From positions 1 to 64,000 of the forward strand of contig JACCGJ010023499.1 of the NCBI GenBank assembly GCA_013407085.1: a stretch of DNA of 64,000 bases. The letters are read 5' to 3'. The notes under the pieces are model-generated. The model did not search any database, had not been told where the DNA came from, and was given only the letters and a program-made list of their open reading frames with translations. Below, one piece after another: positions 51,801 to 61,834 of the stretch (position 1 is its first letter; each line of letters opens with the position of its first letter). Origin of the DNA: Atriophallophorus winterbourni (lineage: Eukaryota; Platyhelminthes; Trematoda; Plagiorchiida; Microphallidae). The position numbers were made by a program, and so were the translations under genes.

Positions 51801-53945
51801 GAGACGAAACGGAAACGCCCTGCGTGGAACTCGACTAGAATACTAAAATGACCCTGTTCCTCGGAGCGAATAAAAAAACTTTATCAGAAATCGGTATAAT
51901 TTCACTAATCGATTAACTTTTTCATAAATTGTGACAAACTGAGTCGAAAATGCCTCACCACGATCTGAAAATTTTTATCGAGTCAATTCGAAACACAATT
52001 GTTCCATAGCACCAATATTGGAAATGGTTGCAAAAGAAATAAAAAGTATTGATGAAACTAATTTTTGAGAGAAGAATCTTTTATTTAAGTGAAGTAGATT
52101 TGCTAATATTTAATTCGCAGCAGAGGAAAGCTTGACTACAACACTGATCAATGAATGTTTGTTCAGAAATGATCTCCAAGGTGTAAGTATAAAGCATTGA
52201 ATAAGAGCATGCAAGGACTTTAAAGACTGCAGAGAACTTTCGCTATAGTGTAAAATGGAAAAGTAACAAACGACGGATGATTTTTTAGTTTATTTCTCGA
52301 TGCCATTTGGGATTTAAGTTAGAGTAAGTAGACTTTTCAAATCCTTATTCAAATTTCGTTCAGTGTCGCAATTACAAAATGTCGACGTACTACCGTGTAT
52401 GACGATGCGGGTGAAAAATCAAGAATCAAATATAATGATAACAAAATATTTATTCAAAGATTCTCATCACACGACAATTGACTATATTTCATCGATTTTG
52501 ACTGAAATATTCAAAAGGCATAAAGATATTCTCATCAAAAAGTAGCATGTGCAATACTGCCTGGATCACAACCCAAAAGCAAGTGACTGCAAATTAATTA
52601 TTGTTTCAGGTAAAGGTATATATTTCATCCACCGCGTTGTATTCTTGAATGGCAGCATGTGTGACAGCTGTCTAAATTATTACCATCCAGATTCATCAAT
52701 TATTATTGTGATTCAAACTAATGATCAAAAGATTATTGCACGAAAAGACTTGATTAATTAGATTATGGTATTTTAGTTAAGCGCTTCGACATGTATTCTT
52801 GAAAACAATGATAGGTAGATATATCGGTAGAGTGGAAGGAGAAAGCGAAATAAGAACTATTTTCGGTACGGAAACCAAAAGCATATTATACAGATAAAAA
52901 CAAGACAAGGGTTGACAATATGATGTATCGTTGTATTGATTACAACAAAATATTGCGTCTACAAAGCATAATGCTAATGAAAAAGTTTCCACTACAATGA
53001 GAGAAGGAATATAATAATGTAGATTTTTTTAAAAGCCGTTCAAGGATAACTACCCTTAATAGCTATGGTAATTTAGATCAATCATATTTACTAGCAATAT
53101 AACCTAAATAGAGTTTCTGTTTTTATACACTATTCTTCTTCAGCTAAAATTGCAACGTGCTGATGAAGAGGAACCGTTCATTCTTTCACCAACATCGGTC
53201 ATAGAAAAGTGCTACATGGAGACAGTTCGGATAATCTGTTCGAATGATAATTGATTTTTCATCCTCCTCTTCATACACGCAGAACGTCGACATCCTGTTG
53301 AGTAAACCTCTTAGTTGAACCCCATTATCGCTAACAAACAACTTAGGTACTGTGAAATTTTTAGTCGTGAGTGCACTTAAAATCAGCTTAACAATTTATT
53401 ATTCAAAATAATAGTTAGACATTGTAGCACGAAATGAGGCAAATCATGTATGAAAAAATTTATAAGGTATTTCGATTTATGATCATGAATAGTTAAAAAT
53501 GAGAGATTGTGAAAAGACCCACCAGGAAGCAAGCGATGGCTTTTGCCTTTCTTCGTCGGTACTCGAAGTTAACCCACCTGTTTGACTGGATTCTAATGTT
53601 GCATAATCCACCAAAAACCATAAAATTTCTAAGAAGTTGTGAACAGAAGGTAATTTTGCATCCAAAAGATCTTTGCTAGTAATATGATACAATTGTACGT
53701 TGGTTAAATTTTCCAACCATTCAATACACCGTTCATACCGTTCCAAAATGGAGTTATGATCTAGATTATTAGCGAATGATTCGCAAAATACCGTTTGCTT
53801 CGAAATCCGAAAGGTTTCTGAGAACGTCTTCGAAAAAAACTATGTCTATGTCATTTATACTTGTGATGCGTTTATCAAAAGCCAGATTGGAGGAAATCTT
53901 ATTAGCTAAATTAAGAATAGTATCGATCGAGAGACACGGCACCAT
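37389..53945 (-). CDS. CEP95: CEP95-like centrosomal protein, complete 8-exon gene
   Basis: Minus-strand exons in transcript order are 53945-53792, 53760-53523, 51647-51341, 48057-47829, 45319-45039, 41817-41684, 38603-38522 and 37535-37389. Every border is GT-AG and every phase joins. The sum is 1572 nt, or 523 aa plus TGA. Residues about 1-105 resemble the N-terminal calponin-homology-like fold of CEP95 (DIDIVFFEDVLRNL, then YHITSKDLL and SVHNFLEILWFLVDY). Residues about 131-310 are polar and low in complexity. Residues about 311-470 are highly charged helix, probably coiled coil. The last exon (MRERELRSHLERSIHQLQ, then EYFRTLDAGR) fits the CEP95 C-terminus. The human protein is about 820 aa, so this one is short. 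Known CEP95 lies at centrosomes and spindle poles, with no enzymatic activity. Weakest points are the exon 4 start and the small exon 7. Confidence 0.78.
37611..37682 (-). repeat. Short hairpin repeat, copy 8, deleted
   Basis: It lies just downstream of the acceptor region in CEP95-like intron 7 and lacks about 20 nt in the middle. Confidence 0.65.
38068..38156 (-). repeat. Short hairpin repeat, copy 9
   Basis: It lies in CEP95-like intron 7 and is diverged but full length. Confidence 0.7.
38522..38603 (-). CDS. CEP95: CEP95-like exon 7
   Basis: One base completes the split Thr codon, followed by 27 codons (ERARFASLAHFGEKCG and onward). Acceptor is TGTATTTCAG and donor is GTGAGT. It is short, but it is the only open frame between strong sites and joins both neighbours in phase. 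Confidence 0.62.
39800..39950 (+). pseudogene. LINE 3' end fragment
   Basis: It matches, in the opposite orientation, the 3' terminal 150 nt of the element at 36335-37010 (from TCGTTGCAA to the CGACATCGACCGAAG segment). It lies in CEP95-like intron 6. Confidence 0.65.
40209..40282 (+). repeat. Short hairpin repeat, copy 10, deleted
   Basis: It lies in CEP95-like intron 6, and the central hairpin is shortened. Confidence 0.65.
40240..40625 (-). pseudogene. LINE thumb/C-terminal fragment
   Basis: The minus frame reads KRLLERINNKAIKMVPGLYN, then LTLTDRI. This resembles the CR1 block around VQRRATKLVPGL. It lies in CEP95-like intron 6 and overlaps a copy of the short hairpin repeat at its plus-strand left edge. 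Confidence 0.5.
41110..41300 (+). pseudogene. LINE C-terminal fragment
   Basis: It reads ISLQRLNWLGRVWQMPDH followed by FAESYTFHI. This corresponds to the QLRWLGHVLRMP C-terminal motif of the family at 42180-44300, on the opposite strand. It lies in CEP95-like intron 6. Confidence 0.5.
41684..41817 (-). CDS. CEP95: CEP95-like exon 6
   Basis: It encodes 44 codons plus two bases (HLMEQEKAQLREFHRIERED and onward). Acceptor is GTTTTTCTAG and donor is GTAAGA. It continues the charged helix in phase. Confidence 0.75.
42180..44300 (-). pseudogene. APE-type LINE, endonuclease to C-terminus, decayed
   Basis: Reading the minus strand from about 44300, endonuclease tail blocks come first (TNFHH, RHCSTWKSP, INHIAIS, LESDHVLVCARLSMRLDAKR). 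A linker follows (LVASLRTDRESWW, AVGNFRKLFQLIRTTGSG, 43800-43620). The RT comes next: GFHAGRGCIDQIFTLC near 43130, VFLDIRAAF near 43030, and GVRQSCPISPF near 42850. The expected YADD box is deleted. The thumb then reads GMCFAPNKCK and VYNEVVRGTLLCGCEIWS near 42510. It lies in CEP95-like intron 5 and is broken by many stops. Confidence 0.8.
44301..44720. other. GC-richer stretch next to LINE; possible LINE 5' region
   Basis: It contains a partial short hairpin repeat near 44421-44460 and an unusually GC-rich block (GGTTGGCTTAGGGGGGTCC). It adjoins the 5' side of the minus-strand LINE, so it may be its 5' UTR. No coding frame is evident. Confidence 0.3.
44421..44460 (-). repeat. Short hairpin repeat, partial
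   Basis: Only the GATACTACCAGGTTGCCCAG end is present, in CEP95-like intron 5. Confidence 0.5.
45039..45319 (-). CDS. CEP95: CEP95-like exon 5, coiled coil
   Basis: It encodes residues 310-403, rich in R, E, Q and L (for example EERQKRRLAQLLRHELRADR), as expected of a long charged helix. Acceptor is TTTCTTAG and donor is GTGAGT. Confidence 0.8.
45896..45990 (+). repeat. Short hairpin repeat, copy 11
   Basis: Nearly consensus, in CEP95-like intron 4. Confidence 0.85.
46191..46281 (-). repeat. Short hairpin repeat, copy 12
   Basis: A diverged copy between copies 11 and 13. Confidence 0.65.
46447..46545 (+). repeat. Short hairpin repeat, copy 13
   Basis: CTATCTAGGTCTGGGCAACC onward, full length. 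Confidence 0.8.
47361..47460 (-). repeat. Short hairpin repeat, copy 14
   Basis: Nearly consensus, flanked by TATGTATATGTATAAAAGCAC. Confidence 0.85.
47829..48057 (-). CDS. CEP95: CEP95-like exon 4
   Basis: It encodes residues 234-309, ending DDHDIRILNKKL before donor GTAAGT. The start at 48057 (acceptor ATCCACTAAG) was chosen because it preserves phase. The open frame continues upstream, so an earlier acceptor is possible. Confidence 0.65.
48797..48821. repeat. (TA)n microsatellite
   Basis: A run of about 12 TA units in CEP95-like intron 3. Confidence 0.9.
48839..48898 (+). repeat. Dispersed 60-nt repeat, copy A
   Basis: ACAGACAGACGGTTGTTGAG through CCATCTGCAGTCTGG and AAAAGAATGACAT recurs at 50760-50822. 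Both copies lie in CEP95-like intron 3. Confidence 0.7.
48930..49005. repeat. Imperfect (TA)n repeat
   Basis: About 75 nt of TA-rich sequence with ATAATATATA interruptions; it is able to fold on itself. Confidence 0.9.
50760..50822 (+). repeat. Dispersed 60-nt repeat, copy B
   Basis: It is the partner of 48839-48898 in the same orientation, with one or two small indels. Confidence 0.7.
51135..51200 (+). repeat. Short hairpin repeat, copy 15, degenerate
   Basis: Only the GGTCTGCACAACCCGACAG and GCCTACGTGCA blocks remain. Confidence 0.45.
51341..51647 (-). CDS. CEP95: CEP95-like exon 3
   Basis: It encodes residues 131-233 of polar linker. The acceptor follows a pyrimidine-rich tract (TTTTTCTGCCATCAG) and the donor is GTAAGT. 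The linker itself is not recognisable. Confidence 0.72.
53523..53760 (-). CDS. CEP95: CEP95-like exon 2, CH-like domain
   Basis: It encodes residues 52-130, with HITSKDLL and SVHNFLEILWFLVDY, the clearest family match. Acceptor is AATCTAG and donor is GTGGGT. Confidence 0.78.
53792..53945 (-). CDS. CEP95: CEP95-like exon 1
   Basis: The ATG is at 53945-53943. It encodes 51 residues plus one base. The hydrophobic pattern DIDIVFFEDVLRNL matches the start of a CH-like domain. The donor GTATTT opens a 31-nt intron. Confidence 0.7.
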
Positions 53946-54949
53946 CAAAACGAATTATAAATGGCGCGTTTTATTTGTTGTGTAATATCTATTACAGTAA
54001 TTCAAAGTAATTCAAAGTTTTAATAATCTACAAAGCAAATGCTTTGATATACTCATAGATTTGTTATAAAGGAAAAAGATAATTCAACAATGTTGTTCTG
54101 TCAATATGAAAGTCAGCTTCTTCTGCATAGACAGATTTCAAGCCTTTGTGAGCCGCAACTCATTAGATCAGCAGCATATTGCTTAAGAACCTCAGTTGAA
54201 GAAATCTTTTTCAGTCTTGTACGGCTTCCCAGGGTTTACAGGCAGTACATTATTCACTGATTTCTTGTAATTGTTCTAAGATTTTGTTGCAATACCCTCT
54301 TCGGGATTTGTATTCGACAAATTACCGATTCTTGGGGAGAGCGTGATTCTTTTTGTTAGGCCTAGTGTTTTTTTCACTTCTGCAGCTTTAGAGCATGGCC
54401 ACGGGTTATTGAGCACGCCATGAGAAAAAAATTGCGCAGTTAGTCAGCATAAGCTCGAAGTATTATGTGACGTGTTTGCACCAAATCGTAGCGCACACGT
54501 CGAATTCTAAGCGACATGAGGTCGAGGCCTTCTACTCGCTACACATAAGAAATAATTTCAATCCTCCTGCTTCTTTCGCCGCTATACATTTTTGATGTGA
54601 TCTATGAGAACGACCGACTAATAGCCCACCATGCGCGGTTCGTGACAGCAGCTTTTCTGTTCGTATCATTCTTGGATATAATACACCTTGTCACAACTGT
54701 ACCTAGTTCACGTATAATATTAACCCATTACCGTTGATGATCCCCCCGAAAGTATGTATCTTCAGGCGTGCTTGCTTGTTGGCCTCTGATAATTGTAATA
54801 TGGAGCATAAATGACTGTTTATTCATTTAAATTTTATAATTTATTAATTAATTGCGCAATATTCGAATATACTTCATGATCAGTTGCTAATTATTAATGC
54901 TAATTGTTTGTTTAGTTCAGATTGGACATAATTCGATTATTGATATACT
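53946..54949. other. Upstream region of CEP95-like gene
   Basis: This is the presumed promoter side of the minus-strand gene. No TATA box or initiator can be assigned. A GC-richer block near 54360-54670 is unassigned. Confidence 0.4.
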
Positions 54950-55735
54950 TCATGAATCGTCGCAAACAGCGGTTTCAATGTCAAATTCAACTTTATGGAT
55001 GCAAATGCACGGGTATTTGATCAATATATTAAAAGATTTTAATTTTGGTGGCTAACACGACCCAATGCTGAAAAAGATAAAAAGACTGTTCATTTATTTG
55101 GTTTAAATCGAGAAATCTGCGTTCACGTTAAAGAAGTATTTGGCCTATTCAGATACTCCAATTCCAGTCTTATACGAAACTCTTATGGTGTTTTTATTGC
55201 AATATTTGAATTTTGTGCACTTTGAAGCAACTAAACGAGCTAAGTTTTATTCAATATTGCGGCAGCATAATAAAAGAATACAATTTCGGTTGTTTGTTGA
55301 AAATGCAGTTGGAATCGCAGGAATCAGTTAAGTTCATATCAGTTCAGTTGCACAGGACAGTAAGTGGCTAACAAGCCAATCGAGCGTCCAGAATATCTTT
55401 CGATGGAAATCTGTAGAGAAGCAACCATCACTGCCAAAACGTTTTATCTTATCGCGCATTGAATAATTTCGATGATCGCGATGCCGAGAGATTATCCGTG
55501 TTGTGTTTGGAAAGCACCCTGTTATGAATGATGCTGGAAAAAACAAAATAAAATTTCTCTCCACCAGTACGGTAAGAGGTCAGCTGAAGAAGAGTTGTGT
55601 ATTGGAAAAACAAAAATCTAGCATTTACTCTATTTACCAGATAACGCTAAAAATGATGAAATACATAGAATTGCATCGCAATTACGGGAGTATTCAGGAA
55701 AAAACTTAACCCAGATGCAGTTCCAAACATTCTTA
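54950..55735 (+). pseudogene. Possible Ty3/Gypsy gag relic
   Basis: One frame reads HFEATKRAKFYSILRQHNKR and continues with decayed sequence. The RAKFYSI...R segment recalls fluke Gypsy gag proteins. There are many stops and no zinc knuckle is clear, so the assignment is weak. Confidence 0.25.
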
Positions 55736-55739
55736 AACC

Positions 55740-56985
55740 TCACACCAGAACTGCAGGATATACGTCCTTCTGGAAGCTAGCTCCAGAACTATACCACCCT
55801 GAGGCTGAAAAGGTTTTTCCACGACTCTAGTCTACATCGCTCTTAAGAAAGTTCAAGTGGATGCCCGCAGGTGCCCAGATCGGAACTGAAGGCGAAGAAG
55901 TCAATCATGATAACGCCGCTTAATCCCTTCAAGATCCTGAAGGTTTCAATTTTAACGCCTTTTAAACGACGGCACGTAAGTGAGAAAAGACCTGGGGACT
56001 TCAGGTATGCAGCGTTAGTTCTTCCTCGCTGACCCTCAATCATGCGCGTTGTGAGACGCTGTACGCTTTCGAGTCGAATGATGTCATTTTTGTAGTAAGA
56101 GCAGGACGCCTGGACACAATTTTTCAAATGCCGCCGAACTAATGCTATGTAAAGTGGCAGGAATACATAGAGTCTTCTGCTGGATAGCACGGATCTCAAC
56201 CAAAATACACTTTTAAAGCACATTGACATGAAGCGGCTCATTTGTCCTCCCATTTGAAGTCAGTCCCAACTTGTACTCCCAAATCATTAACAAGCTGTGT
56301 GGCGTTAAAACTGAGAGAAGTTCCCGACACGTAGACTGAAATCTTTTTAACCAGTGCTGACGAGAGTTGGCTTTCTATTAATGTTTATTGGGAGGTCACA
56401 CTTTTATGGTCAGTTTATGACCCGTTGAAGGTCGTGCATCAGGGTATCTTCGTCCGTTGGAACGATTAACATTACATCATCCGCGAAAATGAAGCAGACG
56501 AAATGCAGACGAAAAGTCATCAACAAAAAACAGGAATAGGAGAGGACCAAGTTACGACCCATAGTGTACCTCATTGATCACTTTGGCTTGGTTCAACAGC
56601 GGAGAACCTACTCGAACTTTGAATGTCGTAACTGTAAGAAATTGCTTTATTCAAGCAAGTAGACTACCTCGTATGCCCTTTGCTACTAGCCTTATCTCTA
56701 GAACGGGGTGATTTACGAAATCGAAAGTCTTGCTGAAGTCTAGGTAGAGGACTTCGAAAATCTTACCTTCGTCCAAAATTTAAGAGGCAGTATTGGGAAA
56801 ACTAAGAAGGTTAGCCAGGCAGGATCTACCCCTAAAACATCGATGTTTAGTTGAACTGAGTAGAGAATGCCGACAAAAATCCTGACGGATTTTTCCATGC
56901 ATTAGGTTTTCCAATACTTTCGAGATGATGCTACTCAGGCTGACAGCTCAATATTTACCAAGAGTCTACCTACAACCCATACAAA
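55740..56985 (-). pseudogene. CR1-like LINE RT plus C-terminus, minus strand
   Basis: Minus-strand pieces in order are SSIISKVLENLM (near 56930), RSCLANLLSF, VLYLDFSKTFDFVNHPVL (near 56750), RGSLLAW, and a broken LLF-VDDF box. Then an open frame, 56253-55843, has ALVRRHLKNCVQ, LESVQRLTTRMIEG and LFSLTCRRLKG. It is the same family as the plus-strand copy next to it but clearly diverged from it. Confidence 0.75.
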
Positions 56986-57475
56986 GTAGTCGTGCGGCCT
57001 CACTTGGAGTACTGCGTTCAATCCTGGGCACCGTACTTAAAAAAGGATATAGCATGTCTCGAAAGGGTCCAGCGCCTTGCGACTAGGATGGTTGAGGGTC
57101 AGGCAGGTAAAACTTATGAGGCTAGACTCAAGGACCTTGGTTTGTTCTCACTAAAGAGACGGCGGCTGCGAGGTGACCTAATAGAAGCCTTCAAGATTCT
57201 AAAGGGTCTTACAGGTGATAATATTACTGAAATCCTTAAACTTGCACCTAAAGCAGCTACAAGGGGTAATTCCATGAAACTTCTTAAGAGTAGGCCCAGG
57301 TTGCTGGCACGTGAGCACTTTTTCAGCAACCGTGTGGTCAACTTCTGGAACAAGCTCCCAGATTGTATAGTAAGCCTCCCAAATGTGTTGAGCTTTAAAA
57401 GGGAATTAGACGTTAAATGGTCTATCATATTTCCGCATATTGTCTAATAAAAAAACTTTAAAAAAAACAAAAAAC
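56985..57475 (+). pseudogene. CR1-like LINE 3' end, open C-terminal frame
   Basis: A 151-codon frame (56992-57447) has RPHLEYCVQSWAPY, LERVQRLATRMVEG, LFSLKRRRLRGDLIEAFKIL and VVNFWNKLP. This is the LINE thumb and C-terminus without any stop. An AATAAAAAAAC A-rich tail follows at 57448-57475. The rest of the element is missing 5'. Confidence 0.85.
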
Positions 57476-57493
57476 GTATTTTTACATTTTTAT

Positions 57494-57592
57494 CATATCT
57501 GTCTAGGCCTGGACAACCTGACAGTAAATTAGCCCACATGAAGTCTATGACTGTGTTTCACTTTACCTCAACTAGGCTAGTGATTTCATACA
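57494..57592 (+). repeat. Short hairpin repeat, copy 16
   Basis: ATATCTGTCTAGGCCTGGAC onward. It begins just after the A-rich tail of the LINE ending at 57475. Confidence 0.8.
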
Positions 57593-57829
57593 CCACACAT
57601 TGTTCACGCATATTATTGCATTGTTTTCTGAATAGCTGACCTCTCACCGTGCTGGTGAAGAGAAACCCTAACTTACTTTCCAGATATTCAAAAACAAGAA
57701 CGTGTGAAAAGTACGAACTGTATACTCGATATCGAAGTGCCGGGTGCTCAACCGCATACCGTCGAAGGAAATCTTTGGCGCGTGATTGGCTTTTAGCCAC
57801 CTTCAGCCCTGTGCAACTTCAACTGGAAC

Positions 57830-59300
57830 TTGAACCACACTGGTGTAGTGGTACTATTTCGGCTTCTTTAAACTCACTAGGAACCACTCCCAGGTTCAAG
57901 CATGAATTGAAGAACGAGCATTAATTTCATGTACGCACTAAAAGAGATTCTTTAGCATAATTGAGTGGATACAATGTGGTCCCTCAGCTTTGTAGACGCG
58001 AACATGGATGAATGCCTAATACACCTTGGATTAAGTGGAGAACAACTCATCTTGTGCAGGAGCCCCAGGTAGCAGATTTAACGACCTAGACGGAGCATTT
58101 AAAGAATTATCACGTTTCTGAGCGCCACAGAAGAACCTGTAGAAGGCAGTCTCCTTATTATAGGTCGGTATCGTCTACTTTTCCTTCTCCAGTCCCAAAT
58201 CTTTATTGATTTCCTTGGTTTTGCCTTTGGGTTGAGCGTAGCTATTAACACTTTTCAGATTGGATTTAGCATCCCTTTCTAAATATAACTCAAACTTCTG
58301 CTTGAGCAAAATTTCTATTCTAACACAAGCCTTCAAATCTGTTTTGTAGCGGACCTGAAAACCTGAAGTGAGAGATAGCTCAAATTGCTCCATGAACGAT
58401 ATCGTTTACGGGTAGACCGACGAACTCATGGAGTCCACCAGGGCGACCTATGTAGCTTTTTCACGACATGCAGCGCAGCGTGCTTGTCCTGCAATTTTTT
58501 TAAACACTTAAAAATTTTATCCTAGTTTTAACTTACATTCAAATTGTTAGAGAACTGTAAGAAAGATTTTGAATTCTGTAGAAGAAAACCCCAATCTACT
58601 CGCCTAAAATTGCAATAGGTTTGTGGAAACGCAGTACTGCTTCGAAGCGTATCATTACATGATCGCCTTTGCCGAGCGTTGGTAGGTATTTTGAAAGTCT
58701 AACGGTTTAGTGCTGGGGCGACAATGCTATTTCGTGTGTGGATGGAATGCATCCATCACGAAACTACGTAAGATCACACACATGCTCATGCAACGCAGGA
58801 TCCTAAAGCCATTGGAGAAACGTTTAGGATTGCTCGGTGACTAAACCTACGGGGACGGCACAATCTGTCTGGAAGTTTGAAATAACCTAAGATGAGTCCT
58901 CTGGGAACTGATTAAAACAACCCGTCGAGCTTCTCAATCAGCTCTATGATCCCTTGCTGGGCTACACTTAGTGTGACGTAGACAGAAGCCATTGCGAGGG
59001 CTAGCTCTTAGAATGTCAGGGTACTCGTAACAACTTCGACGTTTTCACTGTTAAGGAATATAGCCGTGCCCGTGTTGCGCATACCATACTCTAGGAGGAG
59101 GGCAACGCCACCGACTTTGCTATCGCCGGGTCTATCGCATCTAATGGCGAGATGCTTTTCGCTGTTGTTTATTCGCACATCATCAAGTATGGACAGCCAG
59201 GTCTCAGAATGAACTATAACGCTCGGCTGTAACTCAGCCACACGAAAAGAGATGTCAGCCTAGAGCGGTTATCCATCTTTCATCTCCCTTCACGGTGAAC
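57830..59300 (-). pseudogene. CR1-like LINE 5' half, minus strand
   Basis: The minus frame 59241-59008 has an endonuclease start (HSETWLSILDDVRINNSE, GGVALLLEYG). The frame 58393-58175 matches the linker (YKTDLKACVRIEILLKQKFE). Near 57870 the RT start reads GVVPSEFKEAEIVPLHQCGS. The palm domain is absent, so the element is truncated or interrupted 3'. Confidence 0.6.
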
Positions 59301-60199
59301 TAATAGCGCGTGAGTAGAAAGCCTCAGACATACCATCCTGATAAGATCGTGTATACATCTGCGAGCAAATCTCTTAGACACATTCGGATTCCTTAATAAA
59401 AGGCTCTGCTGGGTTAGAAACTAGTTCATTTCGGGATCTAGTTTTTAAAGCAGAGAAATTCCCGTGAAGTGCCTCAAATTGCTTACACGAACACATAATT
59501 CCTAGATAATTTGATTTAGTGCTGGTGAGCGAGCAACATTTCCATGTTGCTTCCTTTGGGTAGTGACTTTACTGGTCTTAATTCACCGTATCGGTGTTCC
59601 AGCTACATTGAACACCTTGGAAAAGGCAGCCTGCTTTGGAGGACGAGGTAATTGGATAATTATGCATAAGTTCCCACCCGATGCAATTGTTTCTCCTCCT
59701 TGTTTGCACACTTTTTTGAAGATCTGTCCACATTGACCATCTTTGGAGAGGTAAATCGCTCAGAAGGACGTTGTAACTGGCTAGCTACGTCAGCTATTCT
59801 CATGCCTGGCATTGTCCTTTAAAATATATATGCCCTCACAACTATTTCACTTTTTGGTCGGGTACAAAATGTGACTCGCGAGGGGACATCACACTATTTC
59901 TTGACTTTTGCCAAGCGGCCTTGACAGCCTTATTTTAGCCGCTACATTAACACTTTAGCCAGCGGTAATTTGCTTAAATCCCGTATTCAGATTTATGTAT
60001 ATCTGAGCAGCTAGGGTTAGTCCAACGCTTGCGAACTGCGCATACAATTATACTATCCACAATTATGCCACATTTGCTTTCAAGGCTGAAATTGTTTGTA
60101 CTCATATCTGTCAGTCAAACGTATGAGTAATGAGAGATCACTAAAATATACTGACAGATTTTATTACTAGCGTAATTAATCAGCAGAAAATATCAATAA

Positions 60200-61760
60200 T
60201 ATAGTAAAACAGTTTATCTATTTTACAGCAAATTCAAGGAATAGCGGAGATTCGTAATGATATTTTATCGAAGCGTGAGAAATACAACCAAGTCGAACGT
60301 ACCCCGCACTATTGATAACTGTGCTTAAGAGAATGAGCTCTTGAAATTGCCAAAACCCTCTTTTGAAAATGTTCGAGCATATTGTAAACAATATCGAGAT
60401 GCGCATGTGACAACGACTAGATTGTCACCAGCAGAGAGTTCTATCATGTTCAATACAAATTAACATAGAAGAGCGATCGATGCTATCGCAGTAAAACAGT
60501 TCCAATATCAAATGAATTATCGTCGTGTTGCTTACAGCCATTTAAAATACAATCAAAATTGAGAAGTATGCATTATGCGGCGGACTCAACTCACGCCATA
60601 CATGCCAATTCAGTCAGGCAACATGTCACAATTGCGAAGAAGTCCGTCATATCCCGTCTGTTTGTCAAACGCCTAAAACATATTGAACTAATTCAAGAAA
60701 TGCTCATGCTAGCGACATTAATGATGAATTTAAAACATTATCTTCGACGGTAGCACCTTGCAATTCCGGAACTATTTGTAAAAGTAATCCTTGTGTTTCT
60801 AGTGGCGCATCATTAGATTTCATTCCAGATACGGTTATGGTAGAGTCACGTAATCTCTAGATAGATGTTAATCAGTTGTACCTCATGCGAAATATCAACC
60901 GTCTATTCCTGATTTGGGATCGTTTTTGATTTTCATCAGAGATGAAAATAATATTACAACCTGTCGGTTCATTGTAATTTAAACTTGTCCATCTATTCTC
61001 AGTTTGAAAGCGATGCAAGCCTGAAAAGATGGTCAATCTCTTTTGACATTGTCTGAAGTTACATCAGAGTTGAAGATTTCATAATAAAATGTTTCTAAGC
61101 AACAGGTGGAATGAGAGTTTCTCCCGTTTCTCTCTCGAAGAACGATATCCTGTGTTTCTCGAACATAGTCTCATTCCATATGGATCAAATAAACCTGTTG
61201 AAAAAGCTTTGAACGATCTACGTTCTAAAGGTATCATTGAAAGGTTTTAGTCCACTGCTTGGGGCAAACCTATAGTTACCCGTTAAAGTCTGATGGAATA
61301 AACTTGAGTTTTTTCAGTGAATATCTTCTTACATTAAATAGTAGATTGATGCAGCAGACATGCACGACAGCTCAACCTGAGTATATTTCGAATAAATTTT
61401 TCTCGAATATTAATCTGAATGATGCTTACCTAAAAATACCGTTGACTGATCAGTCTTCACTGTCAACTACCCTCAACGCACCACTTGAATTATCTCGGTA
61501 CAAAATGTACCTTTTCATGTACATTTAGTCTCAGAATTCATTCCTTTGTTATTACTGATGCATACTTTGAAGGTAAAGTTGCTGTTCTCCAGCAAAATGG
61601 ACATTCAGTAATTCAGGTTTCTCGCAGTCTAACTACTGCTAAAAAGGGTTATGCTCAAACACACAGTGAAGCTTTAGCTATCCATTAGTCAATTCATCGT
61701 TTACACAAATTTTTGTTTGGTCATCGTTTCATTAATGTTACTTATCATGAGTAAAATCAA
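60200..61760 (+). pseudogene. Ty3/Gypsy retrotransposon relic, gag to RNase H
   Basis: A zinc knuckle (CHNCEEVRHIPSVC) lies near 60630. RT N-terminal blocks follow from 61130: SLIPYGSNKPVEKALNDL, SKGIIE, WGKPIV (near 61260), LTLNSRLMQQTC (near 61345) and NLNDAYLKIPL (near 61420). The sequence then passes straight into RNase H (VAVLQQNGH and VSRSLTTAKKGYAQ near 61580-61660). The RT palm with YLDD is deleted. Stops and frameshifts are frequent. The layout resembles the CsRn1-type Gypsy elements of flukes. Integrase and LTRs were not seen. Confidence 0.75.
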
Positions 61761-61834
61761 AATAATGAGAAGATGAGAGTTTATTAATAGTTAGTGGCAA
61801 AATTCGGAGGCTGATATCGAGAACGTATTGCTGA

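Noticed and set aside
55740..57475. Single LINE inverted by twin priming
   Set aside because: Both orientations contain the same thumb region and differ at many residues, so they come from two insertions.
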